Assembly: GCA_022728415.1 (NCBI GenBank)
Contig: JAIJJM010000135.1
Location: forward strand, 1-6,231
DNA length: 6,231 bases
Direction of reading: 5' to 3'
DNA from: Collinsella sp.
GTDB lineage: Bacteria; Actinomycetota; Coriobacteriia; Coriobacteriales; Coriobacteriaceae
This document shows, piece after piece, positions 1 to 5,361 of this stretch. The notes under the pieces were generated by a model that saw only the letters and a list, made by a program, of their open reading frames with translations, was not told the DNA's origin and made no database searches. A program made the translations under genes and the position numbers. Positions within the stretch are counted from its first letter, which is position 1. Every line of letters begins with the position of its first letter.

Positions 1-977
1 GCGTCGGCGGCCTCGTCGGTGCTCATGCCCGTGGTGTCAACGCCCATGGCGACGGCGACCTTGGCCAGGCGCTCGGTGCAAACCGGCTTGTTGAACTCCA
101 TGGCGATCGGCAGCAGCATGGCGCAAGCGACGCCGTGCGGGGTGTCGTAGTGAGCAGACAGGGTGTGAGCCATGGCGTGGTCGATGCCCAGGCCAACGTT
201 GGAGAAGCCCATGCCGGCGACATACTGACCAAGAGCCATGCCCTCACGGCCGGAGCCGGGCTTGCCGGACTTGGCCTCGGCGACGGAGTCGCGCAGGTTC
301 TCGCTGATCAGCTTGATGGCCTCAAAGTGGAACATGTCGGAGAGCTCCCAGGCGCCCTTGGTGGTGTAGCCTTCGATGGCGTGGGTCAGGGCGTCCATGC
401 CGGTAGCGGCGGTGAGGCCGGCAGGCATAGAAGCCATCATGTCGGGGTCGACGACGGCGACCTCGGGGGCGTCGTTGGTGTCGACGCACACGAACTTGCG
501 GACCTTCTCGGGGTCGGTGATGACGTAGTTGATGGTCACCTCGGCGGCGGTACCGGCGGTCGTCGGCACGGCGATGGTGAACACGGCGTGGTTCTTGGTG
601 GGAGCAACGCCCTCGAGGCTACGGACATCGGCAAACTCGGGGTTGTTGATGATGATGCCGATAGCCTTGGCAGTGTCCATAGAGGAGCCGCCACCGATGG
701 CCACGATAGCGTCAGCCTCGGCGGCCTTGAAGGCCTCGACGCCGTCCTTGACGTTCTGGATGGTGGGGTTGGGCTTGATCTCGGAGTAGAGACTCCAAGC
801 GATGCCGGCGGCGTCGAGCTCGTCGGTCACCTTAGCGGTAACGCCAAACTTGACCAGATCGGGATCGGAGCAGACGAAGATCTTCTTGTAGCCGCGACGC
901 TGGAGCTCGCCGGGGATCTCCTTGATGGCGCCGGAGCCATGGTAAGAAATAGTGTTGAGAACGAAACGATTAGCCAT
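1..977 (-). CDS. fucO: Lactaldehyde reductase (iron-dependent alcohol dehydrogenase), C-terminus cut by window edge
   Basis: Group III iron-dependent alcohol dehydrogenase that reduces L-lactaldehyde to 1,2-propanediol with NADH in the cytoplasm, the redox outlet of fucose and rhamnose fermentation. The 325 visible residues begin MANRFVLN and match my memory of E. coli FucO closely (NNPEFADVRSLEG, TTAGTAAEVTINYVITD, GQYVAGMGFSNVGLG). Visible are the dinucleotide loop GGGSSMD at residues 95-101, Asp38 at the position of the E. coli Asp linked to NADH preference, and the four iron ligands Asp195, His199, His267 and His281. A short KPGSG-like insertion near residue 240 shifts numbering by about four from E. 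coli. The family is about 380 residues, so some 55 C-terminal residues lie outside the window. The ATG at 977 is set by GGGAGG (989-984), 6 nt away. It has its own promoter region, separated from the upstream DUF1275 gene by a terminator. A related 1,2-diol dehydrogenase of other specificity is the main alternative. Confidence 0.93.
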   Translation of the reverse strand, partial: MANRFVLNTISYHGSGAIKEIPGELQRRGYKKIFVCSDPDLVKFGVTAKVTDELDAAGIAWSLYSEIKPNPTIQNVKDGVEAFKAAEADAIVAIGGGSSMDTAKAIGIIINNPEFADVRSLEGVAPTKNHAVFTIAVPTTAGTAAEVTINYVITDPEKVRKFVCVDTNDAPEVAVVDPDMMASMPAGLTAATGMDALTHAIEGYTTKGAWELSDMFHFEAIKLISENLRDSVAEAKSGKPGSGREGMALGQYVAGMGFSNVGLGIDHAMAHTLSAHYDTPHGVACAMLLPIAMEFNKPVCTERLAKVAVAMGVDTTGMSTDEAAD

Positions 978-1035
978 TGATAGCCTCCCATCGTGTGCGG
1001 GGCACCCATTACGCCCCACGCTATGAGTCCCATAC

Positions 1036-1045
1036 TAACGCTTTT
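1036..1045. promoter_or_regulatory. Weaker second operator-like site in the fucO leader
   Basis: TAACGCTTTT carries the octamer AACGCTTT (1037-1044), which is the reverse complement of AAAGCGTT in the operator at 1077-1092, and TTGAAAC follows at 1044-1050. The CG centres are 45 bp apart, near four helical turns. If the -10 is at 1076-1071 this site lies about 25 nt into the transcript, as auxiliary operators of looping repressors can. The match is partial and could be chance. Confidence 0.25.
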
Positions 1046-1076
1046 GAAACAAAAAGCACGTGAGAACGTCATAATA

Positions 1077-1092
1077 GTTAAAGCGTTTCAAC
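1077..1092. promoter_or_regulatory. LacI-family-type operator in the fucO promoter
   Basis: The 16-mer GTTAAAGCGTTTCAAC is an imperfect palindrome centred on CG, with 12 of 16 positions symmetric. It fits the pattern GTTRAARCGYTTYAAC, the shape of sites bound by LacI/GalR-family sugar regulators. On the minus strand it directly precedes TATTAT (1076-1071), a plausible -10 hexamer for fucO, so a bound protein would cover the -35/-10 spacer. No good -35 box is visible (ATCTTC at 17 bp), which would suit a weak or activated promoter. It is too short by one base to be a standard CcpA cre site. The regulator itself is not in the window. Confidence 0.5.
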
Positions 1093-1100
1093 AGAAGATG

Positions 1101-1135
1101 AAAAAACAGCGGCAAAGGGACAACCCCTTTGCCGC
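1101..1135 (-). terminator. Rho-independent terminator of the DUF1275 gene
   Basis: An 11-bp perfect stem, GCGGCAAAGGG (1109-1119) with CCCTTTGCCGC (1125-1135), closes a 5-nt loop. On the minus strand it is followed two bases later by six Ts (1106-1101). It begins 7 bases after the DUF1275 stop codon, so it ends that transcript and insulates fucO from read-through. The A run on the plus strand side would not serve plus-strand transcription. Confidence 0.9.
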
Positions 1136-1141
1136 ATTCGG

Positions 1142-1858
1142 TTACCTTCGACAGCCCTCTTTCCAAGCCTCGGCCGCAACCTTCCAGCGAAAACGCAAGT
1201 CGCGCTCGCGGTCGATGAACATGATGGCAAACGCGATAAACAGCAGCACGCTCGCCACGACGATGGCGTGCAGGCCCATGTGCTCAATACACCAGTTGCC
1301 CAGCACGGCGCCAAACACAAAGGTAAAAATCACTCCAAAGTACAGCAGGCCGTTTTCCAAAAAGCCGCGCTTGTGGGTGATGATGTAATCGTCCACGTTT
1401 TGCAGCGCGTTGCGTAAGTTGCCGATGCACATGGTCGTAGCGATGCCGTGACCGTGGATCTTGCGGAAGCTCTCGACTTGCATGCCGCAGGCAAACGAAG
1501 TGAGGCAGTTGGCGAGCAGGTTGAAATCGCCGCCCGGGATAAAGCTCACGCCCAGCAAGATAACGGCTTCAAAAAACACCGTCACCTGGCGCCAGTGAAT
1601 CACACTGCCAAACCGCTCGTGCACCAGGTCGGCAAGCATAATGCCCACGGCAAACGACACCACGGGGAAGAAATAGCGTCCCGCCAGCGCCCAGTTGCCC
1701 TCCGAGATGCTCACGCCCACAAGCAGGATGTTGCCCGTCTGCGCGTTGGCAAAAACATGGTCGCGGCCGATGTAGGAATACACATCCATAAAGCCACCGG
1801 CGAGCGCCAAGATGATGCCCAGCTCAAGAGACTCCGATATCTGTTTGGCACGCTGCAT
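1142..1858 (-). CDS. DUF1275 (YoaK-type) integral membrane protein
   Basis: A 238-residue membrane protein of the DUF1275/YoaK family. Its function is unknown; a small-molecule transport role has been supposed for the family. Hydrophobic segments lie near residues 12-30, 62-80, 92-108, 112-127, 169-189 and 196-215. The family's internal repeat is visible: AGGFMDVYSYI with FANAQTGNIL (20-45) in the first half and ACGMQVESFR with TTMCIGNLRN (123-150) in the second, where Cys144 stands in the usual TG position. The C-terminus is a basic soluble tail of about 20 residues. The ATG at 1858 follows AGGAGG (about 1874-1869) by 10 nt, slightly long. Another ATG at 1868 is out of frame, touches the ribosome site and would end after 14 codons. 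The reading frame stays open far upstream on the minus strand, but that part is antisense to ygiQ and not protein-like. Single-gene unit with its own terminator. Confidence 0.88.
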   Translation of the reverse strand: MQRAKQISESLELGIILALAGGFMDVYSYIGRDHVFANAQTGNILLVGVSISEGNWALAGRYFFPVVSFAVGIMLADLVHERFGSVIHWRQVTVFFEAVILLGVSFIPGGDFNLLANCLTSFACGMQVESFRKIHGHGIATTMCIGNLRNALQNVDDYIITHKRGFLENGLLYFGVIFTFVFGAVLGNWCIEHMGLHAIVVASVLLFIAFAIMFIDRERDLRFRWKVAAEAWKEGCRR

Positions 1859-1998
1859 CGTCGTGCATCCTCCTTGTTGGCGACTCTCTCGTGCGTTGGC
1901 GGAGACATAGCCGCCGTTCATACTGTAACCCATTGACAACATGGCGCGCACGCGAGACGGGTTCCCCAACGCGCAGATACACAGTCTGGAAACAAACG

Positions 1999-2020
1999 GC
2001 GGGCGCGACACCGCGCCCGC
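1999..2020 (-). promoter_or_regulatory. GC-rich hairpin upstream of DUF1275, possible attenuator
   Basis: GCGGGCGCG (1999-2007) and CGCGCCCGC (2012-2020) form a perfect 9-bp stem with a 4-nt loop. On the minus strand it is followed by CGTTTGTTTCC, a broken T tract, giving the look of a weak terminator. It lies about 140 nt before the DUF1275 start codon, so it could act in that gene's leader or stop stray antisense transcription coming from the ygiQ side. No ligand domain or leader peptide is recognisable. Confidence 0.4.
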
Positions 2021-2053
2021 ATCGACGTGCCGATCCGCCAGCTCGTGTACTCC

Positions 2054-2088
2054 ACCAGTCTTTTTAGCCCCGTCCCAAAAAGACTGGT
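2054..2088. repeat. Perfect 12-bp inverted repeat with 11-nt spacer
   Basis: ACCAGTCTTTTT (2054-2065) is matched exactly by AAAAAGACTGGT (2077-2088). The spacer AGCCCCGTCCC includes CCGTCCC, the complement of GGGACGG. The repeat ends just before TACAAT, the possible ygiQ -10. It may be an operator, a structured leader element or a small repeated intergenic palindrome. No T tract follows on either strand, so it is not a standard terminator. Confidence 0.7.
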
Positions 2089-2115
2089 TACAATTACGAG
2101 CAGCATACTGACAAC

Positions 2116-2128
2116 GGGAGGAATCGTG
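2116..2128 (+). promoter_or_regulatory. Ribosome site deciding the GTG start of ygiQ
   Basis: GGGAGGA (2116-2122) lies 4-5 nt before the GTG at 2126-2128. An in-frame ATG at 2027 has no such site, and its extra 33 codons would run through the inverted repeat at 2054-2088. The GTG start is therefore preferred. Confidence 0.8.
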
Positions 2129-4261
2129 GCAAAAAAGCCCCAGGACGCTCAGAACAACCAGCACGGCAAGCATGCCCAGCGCGGCAAGCAGCAAAAGCGT
2201 GGCGGCAAGGCCCAGGGCTCGCGCCCCGCGCATACCCCGGCAGCGCCTGTCCGCCCCTGGCGCCCGGGCCGCGACAAGTTCCTCCCCGTCAGCCGCGCCG
2301 ACATGGATGCACGCGGCTGGGACCAGTGCGACTTTGTCTACATCTGTGGCGACGCCTATGTGGACCACCCCAGTTTTGGCATGGCCATCATCAGCCGCGT
2401 CCTCGACGCGCACGGCTACAAGGTGGGCATCATCTGCCAACCCGACTGGACCGACCCCGCCAGTATCACCGTGCTTGGCAAGCCGCGCCTGGGCTTTCTC
2501 GTCAGTGCCGGCAACATGGACTCCATGGTCAACCACTATTCGGTGAACAAGCACCGCCGCCACACCGACGCCTACACTCCCGGTGGCGAGGAGGGGCACC
2601 GCCCCAATCGAGCCGTCACGGTCTACGGCAATCTCATCCGTCAGACGTTCAAGGACGTTCCCCTCATCATCGGCGGCATCGAGGCGAGCCTGCGCCGTCT
2701 GGCCCACTACGACTACTGGCAGGACAAGCTCAAGCGCTCGGTGTTGCTCGACTCGGGCGCCGACATCCTCATCTACGGCATGGGCGAGCACGCGATTGTC
2801 GAGATCGCCGACGCGCTCGACGCGGGACTGCCCGTCGACCAGATCACCTATATCAACGGCACCGTCTACCGCACCAGCTCACTCGACGAGGTCTACGACT
2901 ACGACCTGCTGCCCAGCTGGGACGACCTTGCCGCCGACAAGCTCAACTACGCGCGCAGCTTTAACGTACAGCAACAGAACATGGACCCCATCACCGGACA
3001 CCGCCTGGTAGAGCCCTACCCCAACGGGGTGTTCGTGGTGCAGAACCCGCCGTCGGCGACGCTCACCACCGACGAGATGGACGAGGTGGCAGAACTCCCC
3101 TACGCACACGATTGGCATCCCGACTACGATGCCGCAGGCGGCGTGCCGGCCTTTGCCGAGATCAAGTTTTCGATCAGCTCCAACCGCGGGTGCTTTGGCG
3201 AGTGCTCGTTTTGCGCCCTCACCTTCCACCAGGGCCGCGTGCTGCAGATGCGCAGCCACGATTCGATCATGCGCGAGGCCGAGCTACTAACGCACGATCC
3301 CGAGTTTAAGGGCTACATCAACGACGTGGGCGGACCGACGGCAAACTTTAGCCGCCCTGCCTGCGACAAACAGCTCAAGCATGGCGTGTGCAAGAACAAG
3401 CGCTGCCTGTGGCCGAGTGTGTGCAAGAACATGGTGGTCGACGAGAGCGGCTACACGCAGTTGCTGCGCGACCTGCGCCAGCTGCCGGGCGTCAAGAAAG
3501 TCTTTGTCCGCAGCGGCATCCGCTTTGACTACACCATGGCCGACGCCTCGGACGAGTTTTTGCGCGAGCTGCTGGAGCACCATGTCTCGGGCCAGCTGCG
3601 CGTAGCGCCCGAGCACGTGAGCGACGCGGTGCTGTCCGTGATGGGCAAGCCGAGCCGCGCCGTATACGACGCGTTCTGCCGTAAATTTGAACGCCTGAAC
3701 CGCGAATACGGACTCAAGCAGTACGTGGTGCCGTATCTGATCTCGAGCCACCCCGGCTCGACGATGAAGGAAGCTGTGGACCTTGCCGAGGCCGTGCGCG
3801 ACATGGGCTACATGCCCGAGCAGGTGCAGGACTTCTACCCCACGCCGTCCACCATGTCGACGTGCATGTACTACACCGGCGTAGATCCGCGTACCATGCA
3901 GCCGATCTATGTGGCGCGCGACCCGCACGAGAAGGCCATGCAGCGCGCGCTCATCCAGTATCGCAAACCCGAGAACTACAAGCTCGTGCGCGAGGCGCTG
4001 GAAAAAGCCGGCCGTCGCGATCTGATTGGCTACACCAAGCATTGCCTGATTCGCCCCGTGCCCCCGCGCCCGGGCGAGACGTCTGCTGGCGGTGGGCATG
4101 GCACCGGCAAGAAGGGTGGCAAGGCCCACGGTGGCGCCGCCGGCAAGGGGCCTAAGGGCAGCAAGGGCCACGGCGGCATGTCGCGCGCGCAGAACACCGC
4201 GGGCCGCAACCGCGCAGCTCAGGGGCGTCAGGGCGCCAACGGAGGCGGCAGACGCAACTAG
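2126..4261 (+). CDS. ygiQ: YgiQ-family radical SAM protein
   Basis: A 711-residue radical SAM protein of the YgiQ (UPF0313) family. The reaction is unknown; members are expected to bind a [4Fe-4S] cluster and cleave S-adenosylmethionine in the cytoplasm. After a basic Gln/Lys-rich head (2-51), the N-terminal domain starts at FLPVSRADMD (52 on) and carries the family signature DAYVDHPSFG (76-85). The SAM core has the CX3CX2C motif at Cys356, Cys360 and Cys363 in RGCFGECSFC. A second cysteine group follows at Cys413, Cys422, Cys427 and Cys433, as in other YgiQ proteins. The C-terminal DUF3362-like part includes QDFYPTPSTMSTCMYYTG and YTKHCLIRP (ending about 644). The last 60 residues are Gly, Lys, Arg and His rich. 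E. coli YgiQ is about 740 residues, so this is full length. The gene stands alone on the plus strand and its TAG stop overlaps the stop of the convergent CPBP gene. Confidence 0.95.
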   Translation: MAKKPQDAQNNQHGKHAQRGKQQKRGGKAQGSRPAHTPAAPVRPWRPGRDKFLPVSRADMDARGWDQCDFVYICGDAYVDHPSFGMAIISRVLDAHGYKVGIICQPDWTDPASITVLGKPRLGFLVSAGNMDSMVNHYSVNKHRRHTDAYTPGGEEGHRPNRAVTVYGNLIRQTFKDVPLIIGGIEASLRRLAHYDYWQDKLKRSVLLDSGADILIYGMGEHAIVEIADALDAGLPVDQITYINGTVYRTSSLDEVYDYDLLPSWDDLAADKLNYARSFNVQQQNMDPITGHRLVEPYPNGVFVVQNPPSATLTTDEMDEVAELPYAHDWHPDYDAAGGVPAFAEIKFSISSNRGCFGECSFCALTFHQGRVLQMRSHDSIMREAELLTHDPEFKGYINDVGGPTANFSRPACDKQLKHGVCKNKRCLWPSVCKNMVVDESGYTQLLRDLRQLPGVKKVFVRSGIRFDYTMADASDEFLRELLEHHVSGQLRVAPEHVSDAVLSVMGKPSRAVYDAFCRKFERLNREYGLKQYVVPYLISSHPGSTMKEAVDLAEAVRDMGYMPEQVQDFYPTPSTMSTCMYYTGVDPRTMQPIYVARDPHEKAMQRALIQYRKPENYKLVREALEKAGRRDLIGYTKHCLIRPVPPRPGETSAGGGHGTGKKGGKAHGGAAGKGPKGSKGHGGMSRAQNTAGRNRAAQGRQGANGGGRRN

Positions 4262-5169
4262 CGCGGCGGTGCACTCGCTGCGTCCATTCCACACGTGTAG
4301 CGCAGCGAGCGCATTGCCTCAACGAGGATGACACCGGCGATAGCGACCGTAATTACCACGTCGAACGGCGTGTTCACAAACCAGAGCAACGTCATGAGAT
4401 ACGACCCGGCATTAAAGGCAAAGTGCAGCAGGATTGTGTAGCGTAGCTTTCCGGTCGTCACGAGCACCCAACCAAAGATGAGGCCGGCGGCACCCGCGTA
4501 GCAACCCTGCACCCAATTCATGTGCATAAAACCGAAGACTGCCGCCTGCAGCACAATCGCCGCGGAGATACCCCACGTGCTTGGGGCCGCCCAGGGCAGC
4601 ATGGAGCCGTCCTGCGCGCTCGCACGACGCCGGCGCTTCCAAAGTGGACGGCACTGCGGATTGAACGCTCGGAGCGAAAACTCAAAAATAATGCCACGCA
4701 CCAGCAGCTCCTCACAAAATGGGGCACCGAGCACCGTAGTCAGGACGGCGAGATAGCTGGTGTCGCCCATGCCTGTTTCCTCGACAAGCTCGCTGTAGTC
4801 AGCCGCAGCCTCGGGCAACAGCGACAGGACGACGTCGGTCACGTAGCCAATGACCACCTGCAGGGCCAGGCCAATCACGATAACGCAGGCAATGCGTTTC
4901 CACGCCCCACGCGCTCCCCCGCCGAGCGGGCGCTCGCCCTGCCAGCGCGCCATAAACGAACGCGGCCACAGATAACGCCACCACAGCAGCGCCATCAAAA
5001 ACGATGCCGTCTGCGCGACGGCCTGAAGCAATTGAATGTCGAGGTCATCGATCGAAAAACCCATGAACACCGATGCGACGCCAAGGGCGGAGAACAAAAC
5101 GACGCTCAGGGCAATATCGGCAGCGACGACACCAAAACAGGCAAGCGCCCAAATCATCGCATTGAGCAT
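4258..5169 (-). CDS. CPBP-family intramembrane glutamic endopeptidase
   Basis: A 303-residue polytopic membrane protein of the CPBP (CaaX protease and bacteriocin-processing, formerly Abi) family, related to Rce1. All three signature motifs are present: EELLVR (Glu153, Glu154, Arg158), FGFMH (Phe212, His216) and HFAFN (His249, Asn253). These residues form the glutamate-activated catalytic site within the membrane. Hydrophobic segments lie near 5-30, 47-68, 92-117, 138-152, 200-218, 222-240, 243-264 and 268-286. A polar loop with KRRRR (178-182) separates motifs 1 and 2. The substrate is unknown. Relatives process bacteriocins, confer immunity or cleave membrane proteins, but no bacteriocin gene is seen here. 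The ATG at 5169 follows AGGAGG (5180-5175) by 5 nt. An open frame reaches upstream to 5277 but runs through an inverted repeat. The TAG stop (4260-4258) overlaps the ygiQ stop. Confidence 0.9.
   Translation of the reverse strand: MLNAMIWALACFGVVAADIALSVVLFSALGVASVFMGFSIDDLDIQLLQAVAQTASFLMALLWWRYLWPRSFMARWQGERPLGGGARGAWKRIACVIVIGLALQVVIGYVTDVVLSLLPEAAADYSELVEETGMGDTSYLAVLTTVLGAPFCEELLVRGIIFEFSLRAFNPQCRPLWKRRRRASAQDGSMLPWAAPSTWGISAAIVLQAAVFGFMHMNWVQGCYAGAAGLIFGWVLVTTGKLRYTILLHFAFNAGSYLMTLLWFVNTPFDVVITVAIAGVILVEAMRSLRYTCGMDAASAPPR
4271..4312 (+). terminator. Stem-loop just after ygiQ stop, inside the CPBP gene
   Basis: CTCGCTGCG (4274-4282) and CGCAGCGAG (4301-4309) pair perfectly over 9 bp, and two more pairs form beyond one mismatch. 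The 18-nt loop contains the palindrome ACACGTGT (4291-4298). It begins 10 bases after the ygiQ stop and is the only candidate I see for ending that transcript. It lacks a T tract, so it may be weak, may only protect the 3' end, or may be a chance result of the coding sequence on the other strand. Confidence 0.35.
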
Positions 5170-5253
5170 GCCAACCTCCTCAAAACCGTTCCCTAGTTCT
5201 ACCACAACTCGGCAGAGAGCTGATCCCATGGGGACGGAGGAAAACGGATCATT

Positions 5254-5288
5254 TTTGATGCAAAGGGGCAAGGTCACTTTGCATCAAA
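5254..5288. repeat. Perfect 12-bp inverted repeat with 11-nt spacer upstream of CPBP
   Basis: TTTGATGCAAAG (5254-5265) is matched exactly by CTTTGCATCAAA (5277-5288) around GGGCAAGGTCA. GGGACGG lies just outside at 5231-5237, and CATTTTTGATGC overlaps the left arm. The arm and spacer lengths are the same as in the palindrome at 2054-2088, though the arm sequences differ. No T tract follows on either strand. It could be a worn intergenic repeat element, an operator for the CPBP gene, or part of the 3' end of the GH4 transcript. Confidence 0.7.
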
Positions 5289-5291
5289 TGA

Positions 5292-5329
5292 CAATGCCCC
5301 GCCCACGCGATCACGTGGACGGGGCATTG
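5292..5329 (-). terminator. Long hairpin, probable terminator of the GH4 gene
   Basis: CAATGCCCCG (5292-5301) pairs with CGGGGCATTG (5320-5329). After one mismatch a further 5 bp (5303-5307 with 5314-5318) extend the stem to a 6-nt loop. It starts 32 nt after the GH4 stop on the minus strand. What follows on that strand, TGTCATTTGATG, is only mildly T rich, so termination may be incomplete or helped by the second palindrome 3 nt further on. No plus-strand gene needs it. Confidence 0.55.
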
Positions 5330-5361
5330 CTCCAGATATGCGGTCAGCGACCCTGTTGCTT

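Larger units (their letters stand above)
1859..2125. other. Divergent intergenic region between DUF1275 and ygiQ
   Basis: These 267 bases contain no credible gene. They must hold the minus-strand promoter for DUF1275 and the plus-strand promoter for ygiQ. Present are a GC-rich hairpin (1999-2020) and a perfect inverted repeat (2054-2088), both listed separately. TACAAT at 2089-2094 could be a -10 for ygiQ, but no matching -35 is evident. I found no convincing promoter for DUF1275. Confidence 0.6.

Noticed and set aside
135..980. Plus-strand open frame of 281 codons
   Set aside because: It is exactly antisense to fucO, and its Gly/Val/Asp/His-rich product is the usual shadow of a high-GC gene.
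999..1017. Small stem GGGGC/GCCCC in the fucO leader as a riboswitch or hairpin
   Set aside because: Only 5 bp with a 9-nt loop and no conserved riboswitch core; expected by chance at this GC content.
1077..1092. Reading the fucO palindrome as a CcpA cre site
   Set aside because: The spacing between the TGAAA half and the CG centre is one base short of the cre consensus.
1827..1868. A 14-codon minus-strand frame starting at the ATG at 1868
   Set aside because: Its ATG directly abuts the GGAGG with no spacing, so ribosomes would not start there efficiently; I see no leader-peptide features.
1448..1936. Plus-strand open frame of 162 codons
   Set aside because: Antisense to DUF1275, with no ribosome site and no recognisable domain.
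2027..2125. Longer ygiQ start at the ATG at 2027
   Set aside because: No ribosome site; it crosses the inverted repeat, and the GTG at 2126 has a strong site and a family-like length.
1859..2791. Upstream extension of the DUF1275 frame to a start near 2791
   Set aside because: The extra part is antisense to ygiQ and runs through the intergenic palindrome; family similarity starts only at the ATG at 1858.
3287..4294. Minus-strand open frame of 335 codons
   Set aside because: Antisense to the ygiQ coding region; composition is that of a shadow frame.
5170..5277. Longer CPBP start at 5277
   Set aside because: It would begin inside the palindrome arm and adds no hydrophobic or family-like sequence, while the ATG at 5169 has AGGAGG at 5 nt.
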